Of a stretch of DNA of 12,109 nucleotides, positions 1-6,145 are shown one piece after another (the stretch's first letter is position 1; every line of letters starts with the position of its first letter). The stretch lies in assembly GCA_009783775.1 (NCBI GenBank), contig WRCT01000042.1:1-12109 (forward strand), written 5' to 3'. A model generated the notes under the pieces. That model was not told where the DNA came from. It made no database searches and saw only the letters and a program-made list of their open reading frames with translations. Source of the DNA: Clostridiales bacterium (GTDB lineage: Bacteria > Bacillota > Clostridia > Christensenellales > CAG-138). The translations under genes were made by a program, and so were the position numbers.

Positions 1-73
1 ATCAGAATGGTCCCAACATAGGAGCTTTTGGCAGGCCGACTATTCCCCCTCACGATTTAATCAGTGGGCCCCA

Positions 74-92
74 TTGCGGACTTGATCCGCAA
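74..92. repeat. Palindromic repeat, CCGCAA family
   Basis: A perfect inverted repeat of 7 bp, TTGCGGA (74-80) and TCCGCAA (86-92), is separated by CTTGA. The same palindrome type recurs in the alaS leader (671-719) and inside the membrane protein gene at 7785-7845. It is followed directly by the word CCGCGTGAGCG (93-103), which recurs in three other intergenic places. The 1-182 stretch otherwise shows no gene that I can support. Confidence 0.8.
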
Positions 93-124
93 CCGCGTGA
101 GCGAAAACCTCCTTTTGAAGGGTG

Positions 125-162
125 GCGGGTCGGGGGAATGATATCCCGCTTTTGCTTTTTTT
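125..162 (+). terminator. Possible weak intrinsic terminator
   Basis: GCGGG (125-129) can pair with CCCGC (145-149) and is followed by a T-rich run, TTTTGCTTTTTTT. The stem is only 5 bp with a 15-nt loop, so this is weak. If real, it would end a plus-strand transcript entering from outside the window. Confidence 0.3.
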
Positions 163-182
163 ACAGTAAAATGATTTTGTAG

Positions 183-395
183 TTATTTGGGGGAGGGATT
201 ATCGGCCAAGCCCAAGATATAATCTATGCTTTTTCCATAATAGTGTGACAACTTAATAAGCGCCCAAGCGGGAATCTCATGAATTCCCTTTTCATATCTT
301 CTATATACTTCCCTTTTGCAGCTTAATACCGCAGCAATTTCTTCCTGCGTTTTATCCGAATCAATTCTTAAATGTTCTAATCTTTGAAAATACAT
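183..395 (-). CDS. Small XRE-family helix-turn-helix regulator
   Basis: A 70-residue protein that is essentially a single Cro/CI-type helix-turn-helix domain. LRIDSDKTQEEIAAVLS forms helices 1-2, and REVYRRYEKGIHEIPAWAL is the recognition-helix region, with the typical YEKG turn. It continues to LIKLSHYYGKSIDYILGL, the usual end of the domain. There is no extra sensory or metal-binding domain. The ATG at 395 is preceded by a weak purine-rich site (GGCGAGAAAG). Two 18-bp palindromes lie 21-71 bp upstream of the start, the expected position for operators of an autoregulating repressor. Many regulators of this size control a mobile element or a stress operon. Its target here is unknown beyond likely self-control. 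DNA binding is confident; the physiological role is not. Confidence 0.85.
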   Translation of the reverse strand: MYFQRLEHLRIDSDKTQEEIAAVLSCKREVYRRYEKGIHEIPAWALIKLSHYYGKSIDYILGLADNPSPK

Positions 396-415
396 CTTTC
401 TCGCCTTTATTTATA

Positions 416-466
416 TGCTACTAATCTGTAGCAATTAAACACTCAATATGCTACAATATTGTGGCA
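416..466. promoter_or_regulatory. Two palindromic operators for the XRE regulator
   Basis: Operator 1 is TGCTAC-TAATCT-GTAGCA (416-433), a perfect 6-bp inverted repeat with a 6-bp spacer. Operator 2 is TGCTAC-AATATT-GTGGCA (449-466), the same design with one mismatch. Both are preceded by ATA and followed by A. Their centres are 33 bp apart, about three helical turns, which would put two repressor dimers on the same face of the helix. Operator 1 ends immediately upstream, on the minus strand, of a TATAAA-like -10 for the regulator gene; the -35 is poor. Binding by the adjacent HTH protein is an inference. Confidence 0.7.
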
Positions 467-620
467 AGATAAATTTGAGGGAGAGACAAGGGCCTTTTAT
501 GGAACAAAAGTTTGGAACTGGAAGAACTCTTTATATTGGTAAACAATCAAATTGCCGAATAACACACTTTGTTTCGTGTGTTTTGTGGCGAAAATAAAAC
601 TCCCGCGTGAGCGGTTCACA
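467..620. other. Intergenic stretch, no confident gene
   Basis: This is AT-richer than its surroundings. It holds a 7-bp inverted repeat, AACACAC (561-567) and GTGTGTT (576-582), and a 32-codon plus-strand frame (499-597) without a well-placed ribosome binding site. I do not call the frame a gene. The word CCCGCGTGAGCG lies at 602-613, just upstream of the alaS promoter. Confidence 0.5.
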
Positions 621-649
621 TTGACAATCCCCCCCGACTTCGCTATCAT
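621..649 (+). promoter_or_regulatory. Sigma-A promoter for alaS
   Basis: A perfect -35 TTGACA (621-626) and a -10 TATCAT (644-649) are separated by 17 bp. Transcription would start near 656, giving a leader of about 85 nt. No T-box features (no GGTGG-type antiterminator, no long specifier stem) are present, so tRNA-sensing control is not indicated. Confidence 0.75.
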
Positions 650-670
650 ATAAACTGAGTTTTTACGGAG

Positions 671-719
671 ATTGCGGGTCAGGCCCGCAATGACGCAAAG
701 TGTGCGGGCCAAGCCCGCA
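671..719 (+). repeat. Two palindromic repeats in the alaS leader
   Basis: The first is ATTGCGGG (671-678) with CCCGCAAT (684-691), an 8-bp stem. The second is TGCGGG (703-708) with CCCGCA (714-719). Both are followed by TGACG, so they are tandem copies of one unit. They fill most of the predicted leader and end 9 nt before the AGGAGG site at 728-733. They would form two strong hairpins in the mRNA, with no T tract to make them terminators. Confidence 0.8.
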
Positions 720-741
720 ATGACGATAGGAGGAAACAGTT

Positions 742-2532
742 ATGCGTTCATTAACCAGCGGCGAGCTGAGAGAATTATATCTGGACTTTTTTCGGGGCAA
801 GGGGCACACGGTGATCCCCAGCGCCTCGCTGATCCCCGAAAACGATCCGACCGTGCTGTTCACGACGGCGGGAATGCACCCGCTCGTTCCTTATTTAATG
901 GGCGAAAAGCACCCTGCCGGCAAGCGCCTGGTGGACGTGCAGAAATGCGTGCGCACCGGCGACATCGACGAGGTGGGAGACACCTCGCACTGCACCTTCT
1001 TTGAAATGCTGGGCAACTGGTCGCTGGGCGATTACTTCAAGGCCGAGTCCATCGCCTGGTCGTGGGAGTTTTTGACCGGCCCCGACTGGCTGGGTATCCC
1101 GGGCGAGAAACTGCACTTTACCTGCTTTGAAGGCGACGCGGACGCCCCGCGAGACACGGTCTCCCGCGACCGTTGGGTGGAGATGGGCGCCAGTCCCGCG
1201 CACATCGTCTATCTGGGCAAGCGCCACAACTGGTGGGGCCCCGCCGGCCAGACCGGCCCCTGCGGACCGGACACCGAGATTTTCTATGATACGGGTCTGC
1301 CGTCCTGCGGTTCCGACTGCGCGGCGGGTTGCGACTGCGGCAAGTATCTGGAAATCTGGAACAATGTGTTCATGGAATACAACAAAACAGAAAGCGGCGA
1401 GTTCGTGCCGCTTTCGCAAAAGAATGTGGACACGGGCATGGGCTTGGACCGTACGGTCGCGACCTTGCAGGGCGTGCCCAGCGTGTTCGACACGGACGCC
1501 TTTACCGACATCATCGGACGCATTGCGGCCCTGTCGGGCAAGGGCTATCACGACAGCCCCGAAGTGACCCGCGCCTTTCGCATTATCGCGGACCATATCC
1601 GCTGCGCCGTCTTTATGCTGGGCGACCAGCGCGGCATTACGCCCAGCAACGTGGACCAGGGTTATGTGCTGCGCCGCCTGATCCGCCGCGCCATTCGTTT
1701 TGCCATGCAATTGGGGATCCCCGATAAGGGGCTTTGCGATGTGGCCCGCCAGGTGATCGACCAGTACGGTCCGGCCTATCCCGAGCTGGAGAAGAGCCGC
1801 GAGACCATTCTTTGCGAGCTGCAAAAAGAGGAGAACCGGTTCGCGCATATGCTGAAAAAGGGCATTCGCGAGTTCAACAAGGTCGCGACCGCGCGCACGC
1901 GCGATGAGATCGACGGCGTGGCCGCCTTCCATTTATATGATACCTACGGTTTCCCCATCGAGTTCACGGCCGAGCTGGCCGCCGAACAGGGCCTGACGGT
2001 GGATCGGAACGGGTTTGCCGCCGCCTTCCGCGCGCACCAGGAGAGCTCCAAAGCGGGCGCGGAGCAGCGGTTCAAGGGCGGGCTGGCGGACAGCACGGAG
2101 GCGACGAGCCGCCTGCACACCGCGACGCACCTGCTGCAGACCGCCCTGCGCAAAGTGCTGGGCGACGAGAACATCGCGCAAAAGGGCAGCAACATCACGG
2201 CGGAACGGCTGCGGTTTGACTTCAGTTTCCCGCGTAAGGTCACGCCCGAGGAATGCGCGCAGGTCGAGGCGCTGGTCAACGAGGCCATCGCGGCGGATCT
2301 GCCCGTCACCTGTGAGGAGATGAGCGTGGCGGCCGCCAAGGCCGCAGGCGCGATCGGGCTCTTCGACGACCGCTATGACAGCCTGGTGAAGGTTTATACC
2401 GTTGGTGATTTCTGCAAGGAGATCTGCGGCGGCCCGCACGCGGCCCGCACCGGCGAACTGGGACGGTTCGTCATTGCCAAGGAAGAGGCGTCCTCATCCG
2501 GCGTGCGAAGGATTAAGGCTGTATTAAAATAG
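742..2532 (+). CDS. alaS: Alanine--tRNA ligase, short form without C-Ala domain
   Basis: This enzyme charges tRNA-Ala with alanine and hydrolyses mischarged Ser/Gly-tRNA, in the cytoplasm. The class II core is clear: motif 1 region SASLIPENDPTVLFTTAGM, motif 2 region TFFEMLGNWSLGDYF, and motif 3 DTGMGLDR. The editing domain follows, with zinc ligands HTATH (H459, H463) and CGGPH (C562, H566). At 596 residues it is much shorter than the usual 870-880. The C-terminal C-Ala/DHHA1 part is absent, and only about 15 residues separate the helical domain from the editing domain, where the usual enzyme has a beta-barrel of about 100. A cysteine group (C189, C193, C197, C199) follows GPCGPD (172-177) and resembles the short forms known from Patescibacteria and some Clostridia. 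AGGAGG at 728-733 fixes the start. The downstream sequence is repeat DNA, so this is not a frameshifted long alaS. Confidence 0.93.
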   Translation: MRSLTSGELRELYLDFFRGKGHTVIPSASLIPENDPTVLFTTAGMHPLVPYLMGEKHPAGKRLVDVQKCVRTGDIDEVGDTSHCTFFEMLGNWSLGDYFKAESIAWSWEFLTGPDWLGIPGEKLHFTCFEGDADAPRDTVSRDRWVEMGASPAHIVYLGKRHNWWGPAGQTGPCGPDTEIFYDTGLPSCGSDCAAGCDCGKYLEIWNNVFMEYNKTESGEFVPLSQKNVDTGMGLDRTVATLQGVPSVFDTDAFTDIIGRIAALSGKGYHDSPEVTRAFRIIADHIRCAVFMLGDQRGITPSNVDQGYVLRRLIRRAIRFAMQLGIPDKGLCDVARQVIDQYGPAYPELEKSRETILCELQKEENRFAHMLKKGIREFNKVATARTRDEIDGVAAFHLYDTYGFPIEFTAELAAEQGLTVDRNGFAAAFRAHQESSKAGAEQRFKGGLADSTEATSRLHTATHLLQTALRKVLGDENIAQKGSNITAERLRFDFSFPRKVTPEECAQVEALVNEAIAADLPVTCEEMSVAAAKAAGAIGLFDDRYDSLVKVYTVGDFCKEICGGPHAARTGELGRFVIAKEEASSSGVRRIKAVLK

Positions 2533-2536
2533 ATCC

Positions 2537-2620
2537 CAGATTCCAGATTCCGGACACCAGAACGCTCACGCGGGGTTGTCAACATGAATCTGGAATCTGG
2601 AATCTGGAATCTGGAATCTG
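2537..2620. repeat. Heptamer-array inverted element A
   Basis: Right arm: five tandem copies of the 7-bp unit AATCTGG in 2587-2620, the last lacking its final base. Left arm: CAGATTCCAGATTCC (2537-2551), the exact reverse complement of two units. The arms enclose about 35 bp carrying CGCTCACGCGGGG (2563-2575). The element fills the alaS to 2622 gap and ends one base before the next ATG, so a GGA of the last heptamer is the only ribosome-binding-like sequence for that gene. Confidence 0.85.
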
Positions 2621-2621
2621 A

Positions 2622-3347
2622 ATGACCGACTTTTTAACATACGAATGGGAATGGATGGGCAAGCCCGCTGCCTTTCGGGTGGATATGCAGTATTGGGAGC
2701 TGCTGCCCGTGCTGGACTATCATCACCTGCTCTATGCTTGCTGCGCGCCGCGCGACCAAACGGCCGGGGCCTTTACTCATGCGGAGGCGCACCGCGCAAC
2801 GCAGTTGCCGGCGCAAATCGCCGGTCAATTCGCGGGCCGGATTATCTACGTTGGCAGCGTGACGTTGGACGCTATGGCGCAGCATTATTACTATACGGCG
2901 GACGCAAAGCTGGTGAACGACTTTTCCGCGCTCTGCCGGAGCGAAAAAAAACTCCGGATCGGCTGCGGGCATGGTTTGGAACCCAAGTTCGTCACCTATT
3001 ACCGCTTTTTGTTTCCGGACGACGCCAAGCTGCAGTCCGTTGAAAACGCGGCCTTTATCAAATCGCTGCGTCTGCCGCCCGCCGCCTGCGCGCTGGTGCG
3101 TCGGGTGAACCTCAACTTTTCCTTTTTGAACGAGCAGACGCGCAGTCTGTTTTTAAGCCAAGTGCCCGATCTGGGCATGGTCACGAGCCATATCTTTGCC
3201 TCTGGCAGCAAAACGCACCCCTGCTGCGCCACCGTCACGGGCTTTTGCGCGTTGCTTTTGCCCGAGTTAAACCGCTACACCGCACGCGCGATCCGCGTCG
3301 CGGCCAAGATGGACGGGATTTTAGAGCGGGTGACGCTGGGCGAATGA
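2622..3347 (+). CDS. Uncharacterised protein, possible DUF695/RraB-like segment
   Basis: A 241-residue protein with no signal peptide or membrane segment, so probably cytoplasmic. It starts MTDFLTYEWEWMGKPAAFRVD, which reads like a small beta-strand domain. The middle part, YYRFLFPDD (from about residue 126) and SVENAAFIKSL followed by VRRVNLNFSFLNEQTR (about 159-174), has the spacing of DUF695/RraB-like domains: a Tyr/Pro-Asp segment, an N-x-x-x-I-x-x-L helix, then an R-x-V strand and an aromatic strand. This likeness is weak and from memory only. Cysteines are frequent (CC at 40-41, and CC in THPCCATV). The start at 2622 lacks a proper Shine-Dalgarno; only GGAA from the adjacent heptamer array is near. 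It lies 89 bp after alaS and may be co-transcribed with it. Function unknown. Confidence 0.75.
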   Translation: MTDFLTYEWEWMGKPAAFRVDMQYWELLPVLDYHHLLYACCAPRDQTAGAFTHAEAHRATQLPAQIAGQFAGRIIYVGSVTLDAMAQHYYYTADAKLVNDFSALCRSEKKLRIGCGHGLEPKFVTYYRFLFPDDAKLQSVENAAFIKSLRLPPAACALVRRVNLNFSFLNEQTRSLFLSQVPDLGMVTSHIFASGSKTHPCCATVTGFCALLLPELNRYTARAIRVAAKMDGILERVTLGE

Positions 3348-3361
3348 AGCGTGCAGAGTGA

Positions 3362-3390
3362 TTGACACAGATGGGGAATCCCTTTACAAT
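3362..3390 (+). promoter_or_regulatory. Sigma-A promoter for nfnAB
   Basis: A perfect -35 TTGACA (3362-3367), 17-bp spacer and -10 TACAAT (3385-3390, one mismatch from consensus). The predicted start is near 3397, about 24 nt before the ATG. This is the strongest promoter in the window and argues that nfnAB is highly and fairly constitutively expressed, separately from the alaS unit. Confidence 0.85.
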
Positions 3391-3420
3391 AATAATGTAG
3401 AAACTATCCGGAGGCAGCCT

Positions 3421-4251
3421 ATGTATCCTATTGTCAATAAAGTTGAATTGAACCCGACCGTCACCCGCATGGACATCTACGCCCCGCTGATCGCGGCCAA
3501 GGCGCAGCCGGGCCAGTTTGTGATCCTGCGCGTGGACGCGTGCGGCGAGCGCATACCCTTGACCGTTGCGGACACCGACCCTGACAAGGGGCTCGTCACA
3601 ATCATTTTTCAGATCGTGGGCGCGACCACGGCCCTGCTCAACCAAAAGCAGGCGGGGGAGAGTCTGCCCGATTTTGTCGGGCCGCTCGGCCTGCCGACGC
3701 ATACCGAGGGCGTGAAAAAGGTCGCCGTGGTCGGCGGCGGCGTGGGCTGCGCGATCGCCTATCCCGTGGCGAAAAAACTGCACGCGCAGGGCGCGGCCGT
3801 GCACACGGTCATCGGGTTTCGCGAGAACGACCTGGTCATTTTGCGGGACGAGTTTGCCGCCGTTTCAGACGAGCTGATTTTAATGACCGACGACGGCAGC
3901 GCGGGCCAAAAGGGGCTGGTCACCCAGGCGCTGCAAGCCCAACTCGACGCGGGCAACGACTATGATCTCGTAATCGCGATCGGGCCGCTCGTCATGATGA
4001 AGTTCGTCTCCGCGCTCACCAAACCCTACAATATCCGCACGCTGGTTTCCATGAACTCGATCATGATCGACGGCACGGGTATGTGCGGCTGCTGCCGGCT
4101 GACCGTCGGTGGCCAGACCAAGTTCGCCTGCGTGGACGGGCCGGACTTCGACGGACATCTCGTCGATTTCGACGAGTCCCTCGCGCGCGCGGGTATGTAC
4201 AAGGAACATGAGAGAGAGGCGTATTGTAAGCTAATGAAAAACGAGGAATGA
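3421..4251 (+). CDS. nfnA: NADH-dependent reduced ferredoxin:NADP+ oxidoreductase, subunit A
   Basis: The small FAD/[2Fe-2S] subunit of the electron-bifurcating transhydrogenase, also annotated as sulfide dehydrogenase subunit beta. It exchanges electrons with NAD(H), while NfnB handles ferredoxin and NADP(H). It is 276 residues when started at the ATG at 3421, preceded by GGAGG (3410-3414); a longer frame from 3358 would overlap the promoter. The FAD-binding strand GERIPLTVAD is at about 42-51, the Rossmann loop VAVVGGGVG at 101-109, and IAIGPLVMMK later. The C-terminal iron-sulfur motif GTGMCGCCRLTVGG with FACVDGP supplies C222, C225 and C237. C224 beside C225 is an extra Cys where related proteins usually have Gly. 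Its last codons (GAG GAA TGA) lie inside repeat element B. nfnB follows 126 bp downstream, the usual gene order. Confidence 0.93.
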   Translation: MYPIVNKVELNPTVTRMDIYAPLIAAKAQPGQFVILRVDACGERIPLTVADTDPDKGLVTIIFQIVGATTALLNQKQAGESLPDFVGPLGLPTHTEGVKKVAVVGGGVGCAIAYPVAKKLHAQGAAVHTVIGFRENDLVILRDEFAAVSDELILMTDDGSAGQKGLVTQALQAQLDAGNDYDLVIAIGPLVMMKFVSALTKPYNIRTLVSMNSIMIDGTGMCGCCRLTVGGQTKFACVDGPDFDGHLVDFDESLARAGMYKEHEREAYCKLMKNEE

Positions 4252-4353
4252 GGCGTGAGGAATGAAGGAAGAAAACTCTTCGACTTTTCCTTTTATTTGA
4301 AAGTTTACAAAGTAAAATATCCTTAGCTCCTAACTCCTAATTCCGAGCTCCTC
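4243..4353. repeat. Heptamer-array inverted element B
   Basis: Left arm: four 7-bp units, GAGGAAT, GAGGCGT, GAGGAAT, GAAGGAA (4243-4270). Right arm, read on the minus strand: five units GAGGAGC, TCGGAAT, TAGGAGT, TAGGAGC, TAAGGAT (4353-4319). The arms are inverted and degenerate but keep an exact 7-bp period. The 48-bp interior is AT-rich and begins with a core (AAAACTCTTCG) also found in element C. The left arm carries the nfnA stop codon. Confidence 0.75.
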
Positions 4354-4377
4354 ATTTATCAAAGAAAGGGTAATCCC

Positions 4378-5772
4378 ATGCCGAATATGTCAAAAGAAAA
4401 ACAGCCCATGCCGACGCAGGACGCGAAAGCGAGGGCGAAGAACTATTCCGAGGTCGCGCTGGGTTACACGACCGAGCAGGCGTTGGACGAGGCGCAGCGT
4501 TGTTTGCACTGCAAGCACAAGCCCTGCGTCGCGGGCTGCCCCGTCGCGATTGATATCCCGGGCTTTCTTAAGCAAACAGCCGAGGGCGATTTCGAGGCCG
4601 CGTATCAGACGATCGCGCAGGCGTCTTCGCTGCCCGCGGTCTGCGGCCGCGTCTGCCCGCAGGAGACGCAGTGCGAGCAGCTCTGCGTGCGCGGGATCAA
4701 GGGTGAGCCGGTCGCCATCGGACGGCTGGAGCGCTTTGTCGCGGACGCGCATTTGGCGTCGGACAGCAGGGCAGCGGAGAAACCAACGCCGAACGGGTTC
4801 AAGGTCGCGGTCATCGGCAGCGGTCCGGCGGGCCTGACCTGCGCGGGCCGGCTGGCGCGTTTGGGTTATGCCGTCACGGTCTTCGAGGCCCTGCACCTGG
4901 CGGGCGGCGTGCTGGTCTACGGCATTCCCGAGTTCCGGCTGCCCAAGGCGATCGTGCAGCGCGAGATCGACGGGCTGCGCGCGCTGGGCGTGGAGGTCCA
5001 AACCAATATGGTCATCGGGCGTGTGTTGTCGATTGATGAGTTGTTAGAGCAGCAGGGCTATTCCGTCGTGTTCATCGGCAGCGGCGCGGGCCTGCCGCGC
5101 TTTATGAATATCCCGGGCGAAAACCTCAACGGCGTGTATTCGGCCAACGAGTTTTTGACCCGCGTCAATTTGATGAAGGCCTATCAGGACGGCTGCCCCA
5201 CGCCGATCCAGCAGGCGAAAAAGGTCGTCGTGGTCGGCGGCGGCAATGTCGCCATGGACGCGGCCCGCTGCGCGTTGCGCCTAAACGCGGAAGAGGTGCA
5301 TATCGTCTACCGCCGCTCGCTCACCGAACTGCCCGCGCGGGCGGAAGAGGTCGAGCACGCGGAGGAGGAAGGCGTGATCTTTGACCTGCTCTGCAACCCG
5401 ATCTCGATCGAGGGCGACGAAAACTTGAACGTCAAGAGCATCACCTGCGTGCGCATGGGCCTGGGCGAGCCGGACGAGTCCGGCAGACGCCGGCCGGTCG
5501 TGATCCCCAATTCGGAGTTCACGATCGAATGCGACTGTGTGATCATGTCCATCGGCACCTCGCCCAACCCGCTGATCAAAGCGACGACCGAGGGCCTGGA
5601 CACCACGCGCTGGGGCGGGATCATTGCGGACGAAACGACGGGCCAAACCTCGCGGCCCTCTGTGTACGCGGGCGGCGACGCGGTCACGGGCGCGGCCACG
5701 GTTATTCTCGCCATGGGCGCGGGCAAGGCCGCCGCCGAGGCGATTCATGCGCAACTGTCAACTCAGCCGTAG
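4378..5772 (+). CDS. nfnB: NADH-dependent reduced ferredoxin:NADP+ oxidoreductase, subunit B
   Basis: The large subunit of the cytoplasmic NfnAB complex, related to the glutamate synthase small subunit (GltD). In this family it carries the bifurcating FAD and two [4Fe-4S] clusters, and couples NADPH oxidation to ferredoxin and NAD+ reduction, or the reverse. Cluster cysteines are C42, C45, C50, C54 and C89, C93, C99, C103. The FAD loop VAVIGSGPAG is at 143-152 and the NADP-binding loop VVVVGGGNVAMD begins at 283, followed by IVYRRS. The C-terminal GGDAVTGAATVILAMGAGKAAA is the standard flavin-contacting end. The length of 464 matches the family. AAAGGG at 4365-4370 supports the ATG at 4378; ATGs at residues 4 and 11 are alternatives. 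The adjacent nfnA, with a Cys-rich C-terminus, makes NfnB far more likely than a glutamate synthase subunit, since no large GltB-type subunit is present. Confidence 0.94.
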   Translation: MPNMSKEKQPMPTQDAKARAKNYSEVALGYTTEQALDEAQRCLHCKHKPCVAGCPVAIDIPGFLKQTAEGDFEAAYQTIAQASSLPAVCGRVCPQETQCEQLCVRGIKGEPVAIGRLERFVADAHLASDSRAAEKPTPNGFKVAVIGSGPAGLTCAGRLARLGYAVTVFEALHLAGGVLVYGIPEFRLPKAIVQREIDGLRALGVEVQTNMVIGRVLSIDELLEQQGYSVVFIGSGAGLPRFMNIPGENLNGVYSANEFLTRVNLMKAYQDGCPTPIQQAKKVVVVGGGNVAMDAARCALRLNAEEVHIVYRRSLTELPARAEEVEHAEEEGVIFDLLCNPISIEGDENLNVKSITCVRMGLGEPDESGRRRPVVIPNSEFTIECDCVIMSIGTSPNPLIKATTEGLDTTRWGGIIADETTGQTSRPSVYAGGDAVTGAATVILAMGAGKAAAEAIHAQLSTQP

Positions 5773-5773
5773 G

Positions 5774-5831
5774 GGCGGCCATTGGTCGTCCGCCGGTTAC
5801 AAGTTACAGGTTATAGGGACGCTCACGCGGG
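5774..5831. repeat. Short hairpin plus single heptamer array (element D)
   Basis: GGCGG (5774-5778) and CCGCC (5790-5794) form a short hairpin directly after the nfnB stop. Three tandem heptamers follow: GTTACAA, GTTACAG, GTTATAG (5796-5816). The word CGCTCACGCGGG lies at 5820-5831. I find no inverted partner array, so this may be half of an element like A. Confidence 0.6.
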
Positions 5832-5851
5832 ATTGATATGGGGTCGGAAGC

Positions 5852-5997
5852 CTGGATTGCTTCGTCGTGGTTCTCCGCTATTTCGATCCTTCCGGCTCCT
5901 CGCAATGACGCCGGGGAGAGAAATCGGAGACGGACGCCGTCATTGCGAACCGCACGTGGGCCGCATCATAACGGGACAACGGGGTGAAGCAATCCAG
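5852..5997. repeat. 146-bp inverted repeat element
   Basis: The ends are perfect 12-bp inverted repeats, CTGGATTGCTTC (5852-5863) and GAAGCAATCCAG (5986-5997). An inner perfect 10-bp pair, CGCAATGACG (5901-5910) and CGTCATTGCG (5938-5947), gives two head-to-head copies of one unit. It has no coding capacity. It could be a MITE-like or REP-doublet element of a type widespread in bacterial intergenic DNA. Confidence 0.8.
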
Positions 5998-6075
5998 TCT
6001 CCCCAGCCACATAGGAACGATTTCTCCTCTCCGAGGGGACACCCTTCCGCATGAGTGATCTGCCCACCGCCCACT

Positions 6076-6112
6076 AAAAAGCAGAGACGATTTTTCGTCG
6101 TCTCTGTTTTTT
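6076..6112. terminator. Bidirectional intrinsic terminator
   Basis: CAGAGACGA (6082-6090) and TCGTCTCTG (6098-6106) form a perfect 9-bp stem with a 7-nt loop. TTTTTT follows on the plus strand (6107-6112) and CTTTTT on the minus strand (6081-6076). It sits between the converging nfnB and the 6146-7945 gene and should stop transcription from both sides. Confidence 0.92.
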
Positions 6113-6145
6113 GATAGATTATTTTGATAGGTTATACAGTTTTGT

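Noticed and set aside
3..182. An open frame from the window edge to TAG at 180-182
   Set aside because: Its translation includes HCGLDPQP, the hallmark of the palindromic repeat, and nothing else is recognisable. It could be the tail of a gene outside the window but cannot be supported.
499..597. A 32-codon plus-strand frame between the HTH gene and alaS
   Set aside because: There is no well-placed ribosome binding site, no recognisable motif and no conservation evidence.
497..712. A 71-codon minus-strand frame starting MARTLCVIAGLTRNL
   Set aside because: VIAGLTRNL is the common translation of the palindromic repeat; the frame overlaps the alaS promoter and leader.
656..741. A T-box riboswitch upstream of alaS
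   Set aside because: The leader is only about 85 nt and is filled by palindromic repeats, with no T-box consensus or terminator/antiterminator pair.
895..1932. A 345-codon minus-strand open frame inside alaS
   Set aside because: It lies wholly antisense to a clear alaS. Its protein is low in recognisable motifs and rich in Ala, Arg, Gly and Val, as expected from the GC-rich complement of a real gene.
2533..2621. A frameshifted remainder of a full-length alaS
   Set aside because: The sequence after the stop is repeat DNA and then an unrelated gene; the protein ends at a family-typical GVRRIKAVLK.
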